A stretch of DNA of 64,000 nt, taken from positions 24,439,863-24,503,862 of the forward strand of contig OZ038462.1 of NCBI GenBank assembly GCA_964036295.1, given 5' to 3'. Shown piece after piece: positions 46,549 through 59,208 of this stretch. The notes beneath the pieces are model-generated. The model saw nothing but the letters and a program-made list of their open reading frames with translations, had not been told where the DNA came from and did no database searches. Each line of letters opens with the position of its first letter. Within the stretch, counting starts at the first letter, position 1. The position numbers and the translations under genes are program-made. This DNA comes from Plumapathes pennacea (taxonomy: Eukaryota; Cnidaria; Anthozoa; Antipatharia; Myriopathidae).

Positions 46549-49500
46549 ATGAGATCGAGCAGAGGAGGCTCCCGAGGAGCGAAGCGGAAATCTTCGTCTC
46601 TGGACGACGAACCACCGTCGACATCTACAACGTCGTCCGGTTCTGGAAACGCGAGAACTTCCAATCGCAGTGGTCTCAAACGCGCTGGGCCTTACTTGCT
46701 CGGTCCAAGGCTGGGAAATTCACCGGTCCGGAGCATCGTGCAGTGTTTGGCGAAGAAAGAAGGGACGGATGACTTTTACTCGGTGAAAATCTTAACACTC
46801 GCAGATCCAGGACATGAAACACAAGACGACAAACAGGGGAAAATGTTGCTTCACACAGAATACTCTCTGCTGTCCCTCTTGCATGACCAGGACGGCGTTG
46901 TGCATCATCACGGACTTTTCAAGGACGAGTATGTCGAGGAAACAGGTTCCACGGACCCTCGCCGAGTTGCGGATCACAGACGCGGAACAGGAGTCGTTCG
47001 GCACCGTCTTTGCCTCGTTCTTGATTGCTTGTGTGCCCACGACTTCAGTAATGATACAGCGGATCTAATCAATCTTCAACATTACGTGATCCGGGAGAAA
47101 CGACTGCCCGAGAGAGAGGCAATTATAGTCTTCCACGACATCGTCCGGGTTGTCGAACGCTTACACGAGGTAAGTTATTATACAAATTGCATTCCCGTTG
47201 CTTTCTTCATCACAATTCTTTACGTTTCGGCCTTTTTTGCCTGAGGGATCTATATTCTTCAGTCTGTGTAGTCCCCACCTTCCACGAGGGAAGAATAATG
47301 ACAATGATTTGATTACATAGTTTTTCTTGAATATATTTTCTACTTTGCGTTCACAGTGGAATGATTTTTGGTTTTAGTAAAAAAAATATAGAATATTTAA
47401 AAGCAGAACAAGGAAGGGGAAGTATCCTCTTAAAGAAATAAGCACACTTAAGGTGAAATTTAGGTATGATAGTTTGATTGCTTTTTCCACGATGTAAAGG
47501 GTTATATACGTACGAAGAATTTCGACTGTTTACTCGCTTCCGTTTGAAACGATATCGAATGTTTTTTTCTCGGATGAATAATAACGAACTTCGAATAATT
47601 AATTACAGTGCAATGAAGTCAGTGGTCCTCATATTGAGCTAGTTTTTTTTTTTTTTTTTTTTTTTTAGTCTGCTTTGACAAGCTGATATTTATAAATGCT
47701 GGGTTTCGTGAATTTATGGAATTTGAGTAGATGTTGGATTTAGAGATCTTTTATGCATAACCTACCATCCTGTTTATGTATTTGCTTTGACTCTGCCTCC
47801 CAAAGAATGGAATGTACTGTATACCCTTCAACTCAACTCAACTCAACTCAAGCAATACAAAATATATTGTGAAGAACAAATGCCAGTCACCAGCTCTTAC
47901 CTGTACTATATCCAGGCATTTATCTGTGGTAAGGAGTAAAAATCCAAGGAGCAAATTGAAGGTTAAAAGGTCAACAATATTTATAATTCTGTATCAGCCA
48001 CTGCACAATATATATCTGACATTTGGCAATGTGTCACGTAATATATGATTGAGTATGTATGGTTATGTTTGATTGTCTTGGGCTTTGTTGGATTCTTCTA
48101 AACAAACTTCAATTCAATTTTTGATAATTTAAAATCAACTTGAGAGCAAATTATGCTCAGCATGGAAGTGATGTCTTTTGTCTGCTTCATATATAAAAAT
48201 GTATAATTACCATATTATTAAACAATAGATCACATTGCCCAAAATTTACTATGATGAATGAGGATTTGATTTTAGTACCATAAATGGAAATAGTATAAAC
48301 ATAATAATAATATGTAGGTGTGCAAAATTTCAGGTCTTTTGCAGTAAACCATCAAATTTGGCAGCCTTTTTGAAGTTTGGAAATATTAAGAAGATATTGT
48401 ATGAGAAAAGTTGCTGCAGGGCAAATTATCGTCACATTGCAGCTGTTGCATTTTTATACAAGGGATAAACTCATTAAAAAAGTAGGTTCTTTTTTCCTGT
48501 CATCTGCAGATGTGTGTGTACTGATTACATGTTGTCTTTCAAAAGCTATAATAAGAAGCTTGCGATTGTTAGAAACTTCAAATGGCCATGTGTGTGAGGG
48601 GCCAATATTAATGTCACTAACAAAAGATTGCGATGGTTCACCTTGGGCAAGTTTATTATATTTGTTCCCCAGCTTTTTCTGTGAACACTTGCACTATCAG
48701 TGCTCACATATTTCTGATTTATCTTGATGATGACATGATTGTGCTGCATCAGAATCTTCATGACTGGAGAGTTTGTATCACTGGGACATTTTGCCGATGA
48801 CAGTCTCATATCGGTAGTATTTGTGTTTGACATTAGTTGGCATGTTTGTATATTTTCTCACATTTCATAAATTCTTTCAATATATTTTCAAGCTATATGA
48901 CCCCAAGGGGCTCTAAGTCACCTGTAAAAAAATATCAAAGTGCTGCTCCAAGTCGACCTAAACTATTGACATGGTATTTTAACAAAATTTATAAGTTATA
49001 TTATTTGAGCAGACACAATATATGTTGCTCTAATCTGCTTTTTTGATTACACATACTTTTTCTTAGTGCATTAAAACTAAATTTAAATCATTGCATTTTT
49101 AACATATTTTGTTTTTTTAATTTACGCAGAAAAATATTGTTCACAGAGACTTGAAGCTTGGAAATATTGTATTAAACAAAAGGTACTGTGTGTACACTAT
49201 GCTCATCAAGCTACAGTGGACTAGTATACAGCTTTATGTTAAGAGAAATTCCTTCTGACATATTTTTCTTTTGGGCATTTTATGTTGTGTCATTTGGTCA
49301 TTTTCATAACTTATGATTGGTGAGTAGCTGAGCTACAGTACAACTTGACTTTTTCTTTATCTCAGAACGAAGAGAATAACTATTACAAATTTCTGCTTGG
49401 GAAAACATCTGATACGAGATAATGATCTACTGAAGGACCAGCGAGGAAGCCCTGCTTACATCAGTCCAGATGTGCTTAGTGGTAAGTTAAGGCAGGCACA

Positions 49501-51403
49501 ATATTTTGTTATGGTAGCTCCAACCTAATTTACAAGCCTCTAGAATGAGGCTCCCTCATATTCTAAGTTGATCAAAGAATCCCACAAAAATAACAAAGGG
49601 TTCTGTTGGCAAGGTAAAACAGATTTACACAAACAGATCTAACAAGACTCATACATATTTTTTCTATAGAAGGTATTTTGTAGTTATTACCTTCAGATCA
49701 AGTTAGTGAAAACAGTAGTGGATTCTGAATTGCCAGAAGTTTTGGTTTGGGACACCCAATAAGTTTAATATTAATATTTTCCCAGAGTTGTGCATGTACT
49801 TTGGTTAGTGGTTTTACAAGAGTCAAATTATGTTAATGGGGCCTGTAAAACTTCTCTTCTAGTTCTGGTTTGAAGTCTCTTTACAAAGACTCTTTTATTT
49901 TATCAGGTGCTCCCTACTCAGGCAAAGCTAGTGACATGTGGGCGTTAGGCGTGGTACTTTATACCATGCTCTTTGGTCAGTTCCCATTTTATGACAGTGT
50001 TCCACATGAGTTGTTCCGGAAGATAAAGAGTGCTGAATTTGTCATTCCAGAGTGAGTTTAGTTATTATTGTCTGATTTTTAGGTAGATGTGCATCATAAC
50101 TTGTGTGCATGTGTATATGAACATGTTCAATATCAATGTTGTCATAACTACTGATGAATTAGACATATTGATCCCCGAGCGAAGCGAAGTGAGGGTAATA
50201 ATCACGGCGCTAATGAAGCAAATTCGCTTTGTGTGGAGACTCCAAGCGAGTCGCCATCTCGAAATTTAATGTTCGTCAGTCTGTCATCGGGTGACCTCTG
50301 ATGTAATAATAATTATCGATTAGCGTCAAAGCGAGGCCAAATAAAGGTTTGAACGAAGCAACAATATTGTACGTAACTGCGTTCACGAAAATGAATTTGA
50401 AAACTGGAAAACTTGACACAGAACGGTCTCGCAAAGCTCGTCTTCAAAAGAGAGGGGAACTAGCACGGGCAAGGCGAAATCGTGAAACGATCGAACAGCG
50501 CCAAATACGTCTAGAGAAAAGACGACAAACATGCAAAGATCTGTATTTTGAGCTTGGGAGCGAAAGGTTAAACAAACCATAAACTTTAGCTTGGCTAGTC
50601 TTTAACTCCTGTGCAACTGGACCAATAGGTTTGATTGTTTATTGGATCCAGCAGCATATCCCTTGTATCCCATATTTTGAAAAATTTGTGAGTCATTCAT
50701 AAGACCCTTGTGGTTGTTTTCTATTTGCACAGTGATAGTCGGGTGTCAAGCAGCACAAAGTCACTGATCCGCACGCTGCTCATGTTGAACCCAGTCAAGA
50801 GGTTGGCTGCGTCACAGGTTCTGGGTGTTCTCAAGAGCATCATGAGATCATGGTATGTTAACAAGCTTTTGTCTGTGTCATTGTACCACTACTGCCACAG
50901 TTGCTACTGTTACTAGTACTGCTGCTACCACTGCTACTACAATGCTGCAACTGATGACTATTTGCTACTAGAGGGCCCATCTATGCCCCTTCTACTAGCT
51001 ACTATACTAATACTCCTGCTGCAACTTCAAGCACTTCTACTAGCTGCTGCTTCTATCTGTACTGCTGCTGTGACCCTACTGCCGCTGGTACTCATCTCCT
51101 GGTATTGCATAACTCTTTCTGCGCAGGCGTACGACAACACAGCGAAGCGAGCCACCACAGCAAGTCCCGGATATTGATAACAAGCGTGAAGACAAAGAGC
51201 CTGGTAAGGAGGCAGTGGTTCGCCCCAGGCCTGCGGAACTAGAGCTCCGCCTGAACAAAATCCGCGAGGAGTTCTATTCCTCAAAAGATCCACAGAACAG
51301 TACGCTACGAGACGTCGGCCCTCAGCCGCCAATCCGACGGATTTCCGAGGACGCCCGACCGCTGAGCGCGGCGGAAATTCTCGCTTATCGGCACTTATTT
51401 TAA
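46549..51403 (+). CDS. STK40: serine/threonine-protein kinase 40 (pseudokinase), 6 exons, 443 aa
   Basis: Exons: 46549-47169, 49130-49182, 49366-49481, 49907-50051, 50733-50852, 51127-51403. STK40 is a Tribbles-related scaffold linked to the COP1 ubiquitin ligase in vertebrates. The match is strong through [42 protein letters not shown] and [13 protein letters not shown]. It keeps the VAIK-type lysine (K80, YSVKILTL) and HRDLK (H212-K216), but DFG is replaced by NFC (N233-C235, [11 protein letters not shown]), as I recall for the vertebrate protein; this predicts weak or no ATP/Mg binding. [12 protein letters not shown] and [21 protein letters not shown] follow. The C-terminal 90 residues are diverged. 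Intron 4 carries a truncated Helitron. Confidence 0.93.
50172..50534 (+). mobile_element. Helitron copy E, 5' fragment in STK40 intron 4
   Basis: Starts A|TCCCCGAGCGAAGCGAAGTG and carries the 5' leader and the first ~50 codons of the STPR-like frame ([22 protein letters not shown] at 50391). Similarity to the family stops at about 50534 after ACAAACATG. No 3' hairpin or CTAG end was found, so the copy is truncated. Confidence 0.75.
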
Positions 51404-53332
51404 TTTCGGTGAATTTTCGGAATGTGTTGGCTGCAAGATTGTTCGTATCGCTAAAGTGAAAATACAGAGTCCGCGTTGAAGATGGAAGAAGTCATATCGG
51501 CCCGGACGCAGCTGGCAGGGCCGCCAAGTCAGGCAAAACAATATGGGTCGCTGTGGAGATGATTATGTTGGCTAAAATCTTGTACTGTAGAACGGAACAG
51601 TGCTGGGCAGAAACGCTCTACAAAATAATTGTGAAAATTTAAATTGGTCTGAAACTGTGCTAGTGAGTCACGGGGGTTATTTTCCGTTTTAACCAGCACC
51701 ATCAGCAGGACGTGAATTTATAAGAAGGGCGGGAAAGCGGCAATGTCCCATAATTTACAATACCGTGACTCACGGAACCTGCCCTCAATTTCCTGTACTT
51801 TATCGCGCTATAAGCGCATTTTGGAGTGAATGCACTCCTTTCTCTGTTTTCCGGGAAAACGAGCAAAACTTACCAAAATACTGGGCGTTAAAAGGACGAC
51901 AACAGTCGCAAATTACGTTAGACTTTGGTTTTGCGTTTGTTGCGCTGCTGCATTAGTCCAATTTGGCAGCATTCTTCGCCAATCAAGAGGCGATGGCGTT
52001 TTCTTTTACTGCTGATTGGTCTGCGATACTTTGCCCTCCGGTTGGCTGAACCGATTGACTTTGTAATTAGTTGGGTTCTGGAGGCTTATGGTTTTCGAAA
52101 GTTATCCAAAACTAATTTCTCTGTATATACCTTACCTTGGCGTGAAATTAGGGGACTGACAGAATTATCGTATGAGTGAATGGGAAAATATACAATAGAT
52201 CGCCTGGGGGTATAAATTGCATCGGTTCACAACAGATTAGCCATGTTTCAAATAAATGATGAATGCTTATCAGAAACCTTGGTTATTTCGGATTTTTTGA
52301 GTGTGAGGCTGGTTTGAAGTCGTTTCTTACGGCCACTGTGATTGGCTCGGGTTCTTCAGCTATGTGACCTCCCGCACTCTTTGCCCGTCGAAGCCTGGGC
52401 AATACATTGTCTCGAGAAATTTGTTTTGTGGTGTTGGAGGAAGCGCTTGCGATAACGCCTAGAACAATGCTTAATATTAAGAAACAATGGAACTCCGGCG
52501 AATTGTCAAATTACATCGGTGAAAATAAAAGAATGATGTGCCAGACGATAAAGCAAAATGCCCGAAATGTCAAACCACTGTTCCGATCCGATTATTATTG
52601 TATTGAGCGGCAATCATCATGCAACACCCAAACCACAACATTTGTACAACCTTAATTAAAACTATTCCAGCGACAAACAAATCAACGGCTAAAACGAAGC
52701 CGAGATAACGAGATTTTTGCGATTTCCTTTATCCAACCACAAAATCCAATAGAGCTTCACTTAGCTGGTTGTCGGTATCCAGGCGCTTGGTTCTACAGAT
52801 ACATTTGCTGTAAGTATTTAAATTTGGTTCGCTTGTACCGAATACAAGTTAGCATTAAAAAAGAGCGTGTCGGGTTTCTTGAAATCGGCCGGAAAATTCT
52901 TGCTTTGTTGGTGAAGACCCGATAAACCTTTGATATATCATTTGCAGCATAAACTTTTAGATTTGATTGCTAAGTTAAACGCCAGCTTCCTTCTCGGCAT
53001 TTAATTTTCCACTCGATAACTAGTTGATAGAATTGACTCGGATTTTTTTTAAATTCGTGGTCAGACAGTTTCGTTTTGTGTTTCATTTGTTACTGTTTCA
53101 TTTGTTACGGATTCATTATCTCTGTTCTGCGTTCCCGGTCCCACCTCCCACCGCGTCGTCTGCTCTTGGGAGCAGGTGGAATCGTTGAAAGAAATCCAAC
53201 AAAAACCGCATTTCTCTGCTTGCGCTTTGGGTTGTCTATGCGCGATTGTAAACCTCAGTTTTTTGCCTGTGGGCCTTTCGTTGCTTTAAGATTTTAGGAG
53301 AAAACGCCGGAATGGACGGATGACGAAGAAGA
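51404..53332. other. STK40-lectin gene intergenic region
   Basis: No gene recognised. Open frames at 51765-52179 and 52407-52655 show no domain and no splice context. Confidence 0.45.
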
Positions 53333-56300
53333 ATGAAGATGTGGCACGCGCGAATCCTCTTCTTTGTTGTAAGTTGAGCGATTATTCATTAGTGTTACAC
53401 GATGAACTGAAATACTGTTCATGACTTCGTTCGCTCACTTAACACTTCTTTATCCCTGTTTTATCTTCTTCAATGCGCAGTGTGTGGCTTTATTTCTCCA
53501 TGAGCTGGGAACCCGTGCACAAATAAGTGGTGAGTAGAGTTTCGTTGCATCTCAACTCAATTTATTGTTTACGTTCAAATGGGTACACGCAACTACAAGT
53601 TGCTTTAGCATCTTCTAGTACACAAATCTCATGAGACTTCGAAGAATGAAAAGACTAGAAGCCGTATCAGAGATAAATCTACACATCTTGAACAAATACT
53701 GAGTTGGAATATTCCCTCAAATATTTGTAAGTCGACAGAAACTTCAAACTAAGAAAGTTCATTTTCAATAAAGCTTTATGTACTTTAGAGTATCATGATA
53801 TCAGTTTTGTTCTGGACGAGATATAAATTATAACAAAAAGTGAAAAATGTCAAGGACAACACGCATCTACCGTGTGTGATATAAAACAAATCATTTCTCG
53901 AGAGACTTGACTTAATACAGCTTCGCGTGTTTCGAGTTTCTTCAACACAGAAACGAGAGGTTTAAACTTCACAACTTTTATCGCCATTTCCCGCAATTTA
54001 ATAAAAAAATCCCCAGGAGGTAACCGAGATTGGTTCTAATTCACTGCACATGTTGCATTCACAAGGACAGCTTCAAAATATTTACAGTTTCAGAATTTAT
54101 GTTATTTTAAACTACGCTTTCCTTTTTTTGTCCGGTGATATATCTTCGTAGTGATTTTCTATTTTTTCCGCGGGTGTCGATCATGCGGATCCTTCTCAAT
54201 AATTACATTGAAGTTCTCAGTTGTGGTAACTTTCATTGGTTTGTGAGTCTTTCTGTGGGAGAATATGATTAAATTGTCTAAAAGAAATTATTTAAGGATG
54301 CCAAGACAAAGATTACAAATGAGCGTCTTTTATTTTGTTGATCAATTTATTTGGTAAAATTTGGCGCGCGAATTAGCGCTGTGACCCGAATAATTAACAG
54401 CCAGGACAAGACAAAATTAAAGGAAAATAATTAGTGACAGGTAGAAATTTTGTTTGTGTATTTCAGTCCAGTGCAAGCACATGACAAGTTCTTGAATTCA
54501 TACACTTCATGTTTAGAATCATAAAATACTTCACACAGTGCGGACCTACAGCAAAAGAAACTAGACAGTTGAAGGGAGCGGTTTTTCGGTCTGTTCTTAA
54601 GGCCCGCGCAAACGAACGCAACATGCTGGCACAACATCGCCTAACATTGAGCACTGAATGCTTCATGCGACCGAAAAACGTATTTCCGAGTTCTCGCTGC
54701 ACTAAACTCAGTGAACTACTACATGGTGATGAGGTGGATATTTAGCGCTTTTTGTGATGAAACGGCTCGCTTTGATTTAATAGTTGCCGCGCCTAGTGCA
54801 AATCAGGTTGGCATAGATTCTGCGCATGCTTAGACCGTTTTGTACGCTGACCTTGACTGAGCCAGACGTTGACTTAAGTTGATAACCAAGTAATTACTTA
54901 TTTGTTTATACCTTTTTACCCGAAGGGACAGATCCAGAGATAGAACTAATATTCCTTGACAACACGGTCGTCTGCGAAGGCAAACAACTCAAGCTAAAAT
55001 GCCAGAACAGCTCACACGTGCTCAAGATCTACTCGGCCAATTACGGACGAACAGAGCCTGGGGAACAAATATGTCCATACGAAGGCTCTGACGACGACAG
55101 CGAGTTTTACTGCGGTGAGTCTGACGTCACAGCGAGGCTAGAGGTTATCTGCAGCCGGCGCACCAAGTGTAGGATTCAGGTTGGACGGGCCGTTTTTGGC
55201 CGGGACTTTTGTCCAGGAAAGGATCTGTACCTGAGAGTTATCTACGGCTGTGGTGAGTTTATCCAGATATATTTCTTCTTTGGAACTTTCCGCACGATTG
55301 TTTTCTGTAGTGAGGTGAACTTGACTACTGTTACCACCGTGTGATCAGGTTATATTTTCTCCTTTCTAAGTCTATCCCCCACGGATAGATAATACAGTTG
55401 TAGTGTGTGTGAACGATGACGTAATATTCTCTTTTGAAAACCTGTATACCTACGATTATGACGTATGGTATGGGGAAACCTCATCATTTGATTTCTTGCA
55501 CAGTAGGCAGCTGATCCAACTATAAACTCTCTTTATGTCACCCATACTATCTCTTCATGAAGGTGGGAAGACTTTATATGTTGAGACTCGATTAAATAAG
55601 ATGTTTTTTGAGAGGTCAGATCTAAAGTTGTTAGCCTAGCTCAACACCAGGCTTTTGGCGAAGCGCATAATTAACTCCTTGACTAAGGCTGGGTATTTCT
55701 CCCCACAAGAATACAAAAAAATAAAGAAAACCACAAGCACTGATGCTCCGAGTCAACTGACGACCACGATGCGTGTGAACACGAGCTCCTTGGCTAAAAG
55801 CACACAGAAAACTCCAACTAGCAAGTTCGTAGATATCACGACTGCAGCTGAAACGACCGCAAAAGCCGCGACGAACACCACAGAGAAAGCGGACAAGGTA
55901 GAAATTATCTCAAAGAACAGCGCAGTGTTTACGAGCAGCAGCTCTGTTAAGCCGGTCTCAGTCAACGTCACCCAGCCACCAGGCCACCAAAGGACGCCGG
56001 TTAAAAGTGAGCCCTCTGTAACGCCGCCAGCAGTCGTGGTGCAGTATTCCATGCGCGGGTCCGTGGGCATTTGGGGTTCGATTGTCGTCTGTTTTCTGAT
56101 TTTGCAAGGTTAGGACAAGTGTACGTAGGAACAGTTATCGGAACATGACCTGTGTGCGAAAGTGTCTGTGTCGTGTTTTTCAGCGCGCGTGCAAACATGT
56201 CTGTGTCGTGTGCTTTTGCGCGCAGGTGCAAATGTGTCTGTGTCACGTGCTACTTGTACGCGTGCGCAAACGTGTCTGTGTCGTGCGATTTTACGCGCGC

Positions 56301-57027
56301 GCGCAAACATGTCTGTGTCGTATGCTTTTGACGCGCGCGTGTGCAAACGTGCCTGTGTCGTGTGATTTTGCGCGCGCGTGTGTGCAAATTTTGTAAAGCA
56401 AGGTCATCTTCCTACCCTGGGTGCCAGAGGTATCTCGCTCTCGTCGCTCTCCGCGCGACCCACAGAGAAGAGAGGGAGATACCTCTGGCACCCAGGGTAT
56501 CATCTTCCCAGTAAACCCAGCACAATCGTGGTCTTTCCAACAAGAATATCTTTTTTTTTTCTACAGATCACTTCACTACTATGATCCTGGTGTTTGTTGC
56601 TGGAATGGCTGCGGCTCTGCTTGTCGCTGCCATTATCGCTGTCTTTATCTTTCGTCGGCTCGCCGCGAGAAGAAACGACCAGCAACCGAAAGTAATTGAG
56701 GTCCCAAAACTCAACACTTCTCCTTCGCTTTCTCCTGCGTTGGATAAAGACAACATGGCCACAAGAGTTATGGTTCCTTCCTCTGGACCTTGTCTAATCC
56801 ACGCAGGAACCCTGCCTCGTAACCCAACATCCGACTTCTACACGGAATATTCGAGCCCCGGTAACAAGGAACCGACCTCTTCAAGGAATGTTGTCCCTCG
56901 GATGGTGGTACGGGCGTCCAGCTCCAAAGAGATTTACAGAAAAGATCTGAACATAGACAGGTACGGTTGTTTGCGAGAGAAGACTGAGTCGAAATTTGTT
57001 CACTGGCGTCATGAATGTGGGCCGTAG
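53333..57027 (+). CDS. SUEL-type (rhamnose/galactose-binding) lectin domain membrane protein, EVA1C-like
   Basis: Confident exons: 53333-53368, 53481-53529, 54926-55252, about 55688-56108 and 56567-57027. A small exon beginning at 55371 (VYPPRIDNT) probably joins in phase; its donor is unclear. Exons 1-2 encode a signal peptide (MKMWHARILFFVCVALFLH). Exon 3 is one SUEL/RBL domain with its cysteine pattern and the SANYGRT and DFCPGKDLYLRVIYGC motifs. Next come a Thr/Ser/Pro/Lys-rich, probably O-glycosylated stalk, a hydrophobic patch, then a transmembrane helix (MILVFVAGMAAALLVAAIIA) followed by RRLAARR and a cytoplasmic tail. The topology is type I. EVA1C and some cnidarian lectins have this plan, but the EVA1 module itself is not clear. 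A GT donor near 56960 leaves the C-terminus uncertain. Confidence 0.72.
56130..56395. repeat. ~45-bp minisatellite (GTGTCTGTGTCGTG..GCGCGCG..CAAAC)
   Basis: About six units, each with GTGTCTGTGTCGTG, a short AT-rich TTTT, a run of GCGCGCGTG and GCAAACRTG. The tract lies in the last intron of the lectin gene. The Cys- and Arg-rich open frames on both strands are by-products. Alternating CG/TG runs could favour Z-DNA. Confidence 0.8.
56413..56499. mobile_element. 87-bp foldback MITE with 9-bp target duplication
   Basis: Nearly perfect inverted repeats (TACCCTGGGTGCCAGAGGTA and complement) flanked by TCATCTTCC at 56404-56412 and 56500-56508. A 9-bp duplication is the Mutator-like (MULE) pattern. 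Confidence 0.8.
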
Positions 57028-59208
57028 AAGATTCACATTTAGCTGATTGGTTTGCTATGCTGATTGCAATTCGGCAGCGTGTTTGGCTCCGTCCTGAGCT
57101 ATTCTGCACTCCTTCGCTATACTCTGTCCTGTTCTTCTCTACTTTACTCTACTGTAATCAGCTCTCCTTTGCGTTATTTGACTCATATCATTATTTGACT
57201 TCTGTTTCTTCTTTGTTCTTATGATGTAATGTATCATTAATACTCTGGTCTTCGTTGCTACATGAACTTCCCTGATCAACATCCACTGATCTGCTATGGT
57301 ATTTCGCTCTCAACTTTGCTGTGTCGAAGTACAGTAAATCGAATTGTGTTGCGCTCTGCTCAGTGGAACTGCACATGGGACTACATGGTGTTATGCAGTG
57401 TCACACTATTCTCTCTTTTATCTTTCTTGCCTTGCTGTACGGGACTGCTTTCTCGCATGCCTTCATTGCGACACGTCTCTGATAGCTTCACTCTGGAACG
57501 TTGCAGGACCAAACTGACCGTACCAGGTTAATTGTACTAACGTCTCGATTTGTGGAGAGGTGGGCACTTCTCATTCTGCTATTGTGTTGATGCACGACTC
57601 AGCAGGCCCATAATGCACCAAACCACGCCGCTTGTGAACCTAACTCTCTCTTCTATTATCATATGTTGGTCTGTCTGGATCCCACTTCCTTTTGATGTGA
57701 TGGCCCTTTATACAGAAACATCTGCCACTTCCTCTTCTGTAGAACTATCTATTTCTGTGTTGTCTGATATAATTGATTGAGTTCAGTCAGTCAAGCCGTG
57801 CTTGGCTCTTAGAAGCAGTTAATTGCCGTTTAATCGTTGAATTAGTAAGACGACAGATATTCACAGGAAGCGATGCCCAAAACAACGACAGGGGAAAATT
57901 GGTGTCCGTTGAGAAAATTCAATCTATTCCAAGTCGATCATTGTAAATGTTTCTTTATTTTCACTTTTGTTACTAGCTCTATAACTCTGTTATTTGTATG
58001 CGTCATCCGTGATGGCAAACGATTTGTAAAGCTATTCTTATCGCACGATTATCAAATCACGTGAAGAACTCGAGTCAATTCAGCACGTGTCCTTTTTCCC
58101 AGAATCCGCTGCGTTCACGCGAGGAATGACGCGAGTCACGAGGTGCACCCGATTCTGATTCAGAAGAAAGACGGCTCGCGCATGTTCCCCAGCCCAATGT
58201 ACGCTGACAGCAATCTTCCTGGAAATGAGCCTCACTCCCAAGCAACTTCTTAGATGCTTCTCGGAAAATATTACACAGCAGACGCCTGCGTTCTCTTCTT
58301 TCACCGTCACGGCATGTGGCTACAGCTAACATGAAATCTGGATCAAATAAATATATATATATATAGCCTTGTTGTTTTTATTTGTTAATACGTTTTGGTG
58401 TAAAAATTATAAATGTTTGATTTTCTTAACGCAGCCATCATTAAGACGGCGGAGACTAAATAAACATTTCTTTATCCATTTTATTGGTGGTAAACGTAGT
58501 ATTGTTTGAAATTATCCACTTCTCTCTGTTTCTTGCACTAAAAAACGGAGACCCAGTGAATATTATAATATTGTGTGTATATATAGAGAATTAAAACGTT
58601 CAAGAAATAAAACTTTTGTCTTAATTGTAGAGTAAGCCATGATCATTCAGTCATTTTGTCAAGCACGTATAGAAATATTGACTATGTAAGCTTCAGTCTC
58701 AGAAATCCAGAATCCACAGTATTTTAAGAGTTGAAAACTCTAAAAGAAGCCTTCAAAATTCAATTCAGAGTCACTCTGGAGAAAATCTCTCCGCTCCATA
58801 CCGTCGAGGCTATTAAGGTCAAACCTGAGAAGCTGGTTGATGATGGACAGATAAAATACACACATTTTGGAAGGACAATGTAGTTTGGATCAGTAAGCCA
58901 CTTTCACAATCATGCGCACAAGCAAATATCACTTTTTACTCCCCGTGATAATCAAGTGTTTGTCAAGCAAATCTCTTTCATGAGCTTAAATAACCAGTTT
59001 TCCACTCAGCCCGCCAAGTTTTATCGTCAAGTGGCACGCCAGAGCATCTGCGCGTCGCAAACTGCGTATGATTCTGAAAGTAGCTTATACTATCATCCTT
59101 ACTGTCATTTCCTTTTCTCACCACTGGAGCCACAACTGCCCGTGAATCGAAGGAGAAAATAACCATCGGCCATAAGCGATCTGTTTTTAATCAAGTCCGC
59201 CTTTACTC
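57028..59208. other. region between the lectin gene and the intronless gene
   Basis: No gene recognised. A short AT microsatellite lies at about 58350-58363. A further 3' exon of the lectin gene could be here. Confidence 0.4.

Noticed and set aside
56001..56396. Cys/Arg-rich frames on both strands
   Set aside because: By-products of the GCGCGCGTG minisatellite.
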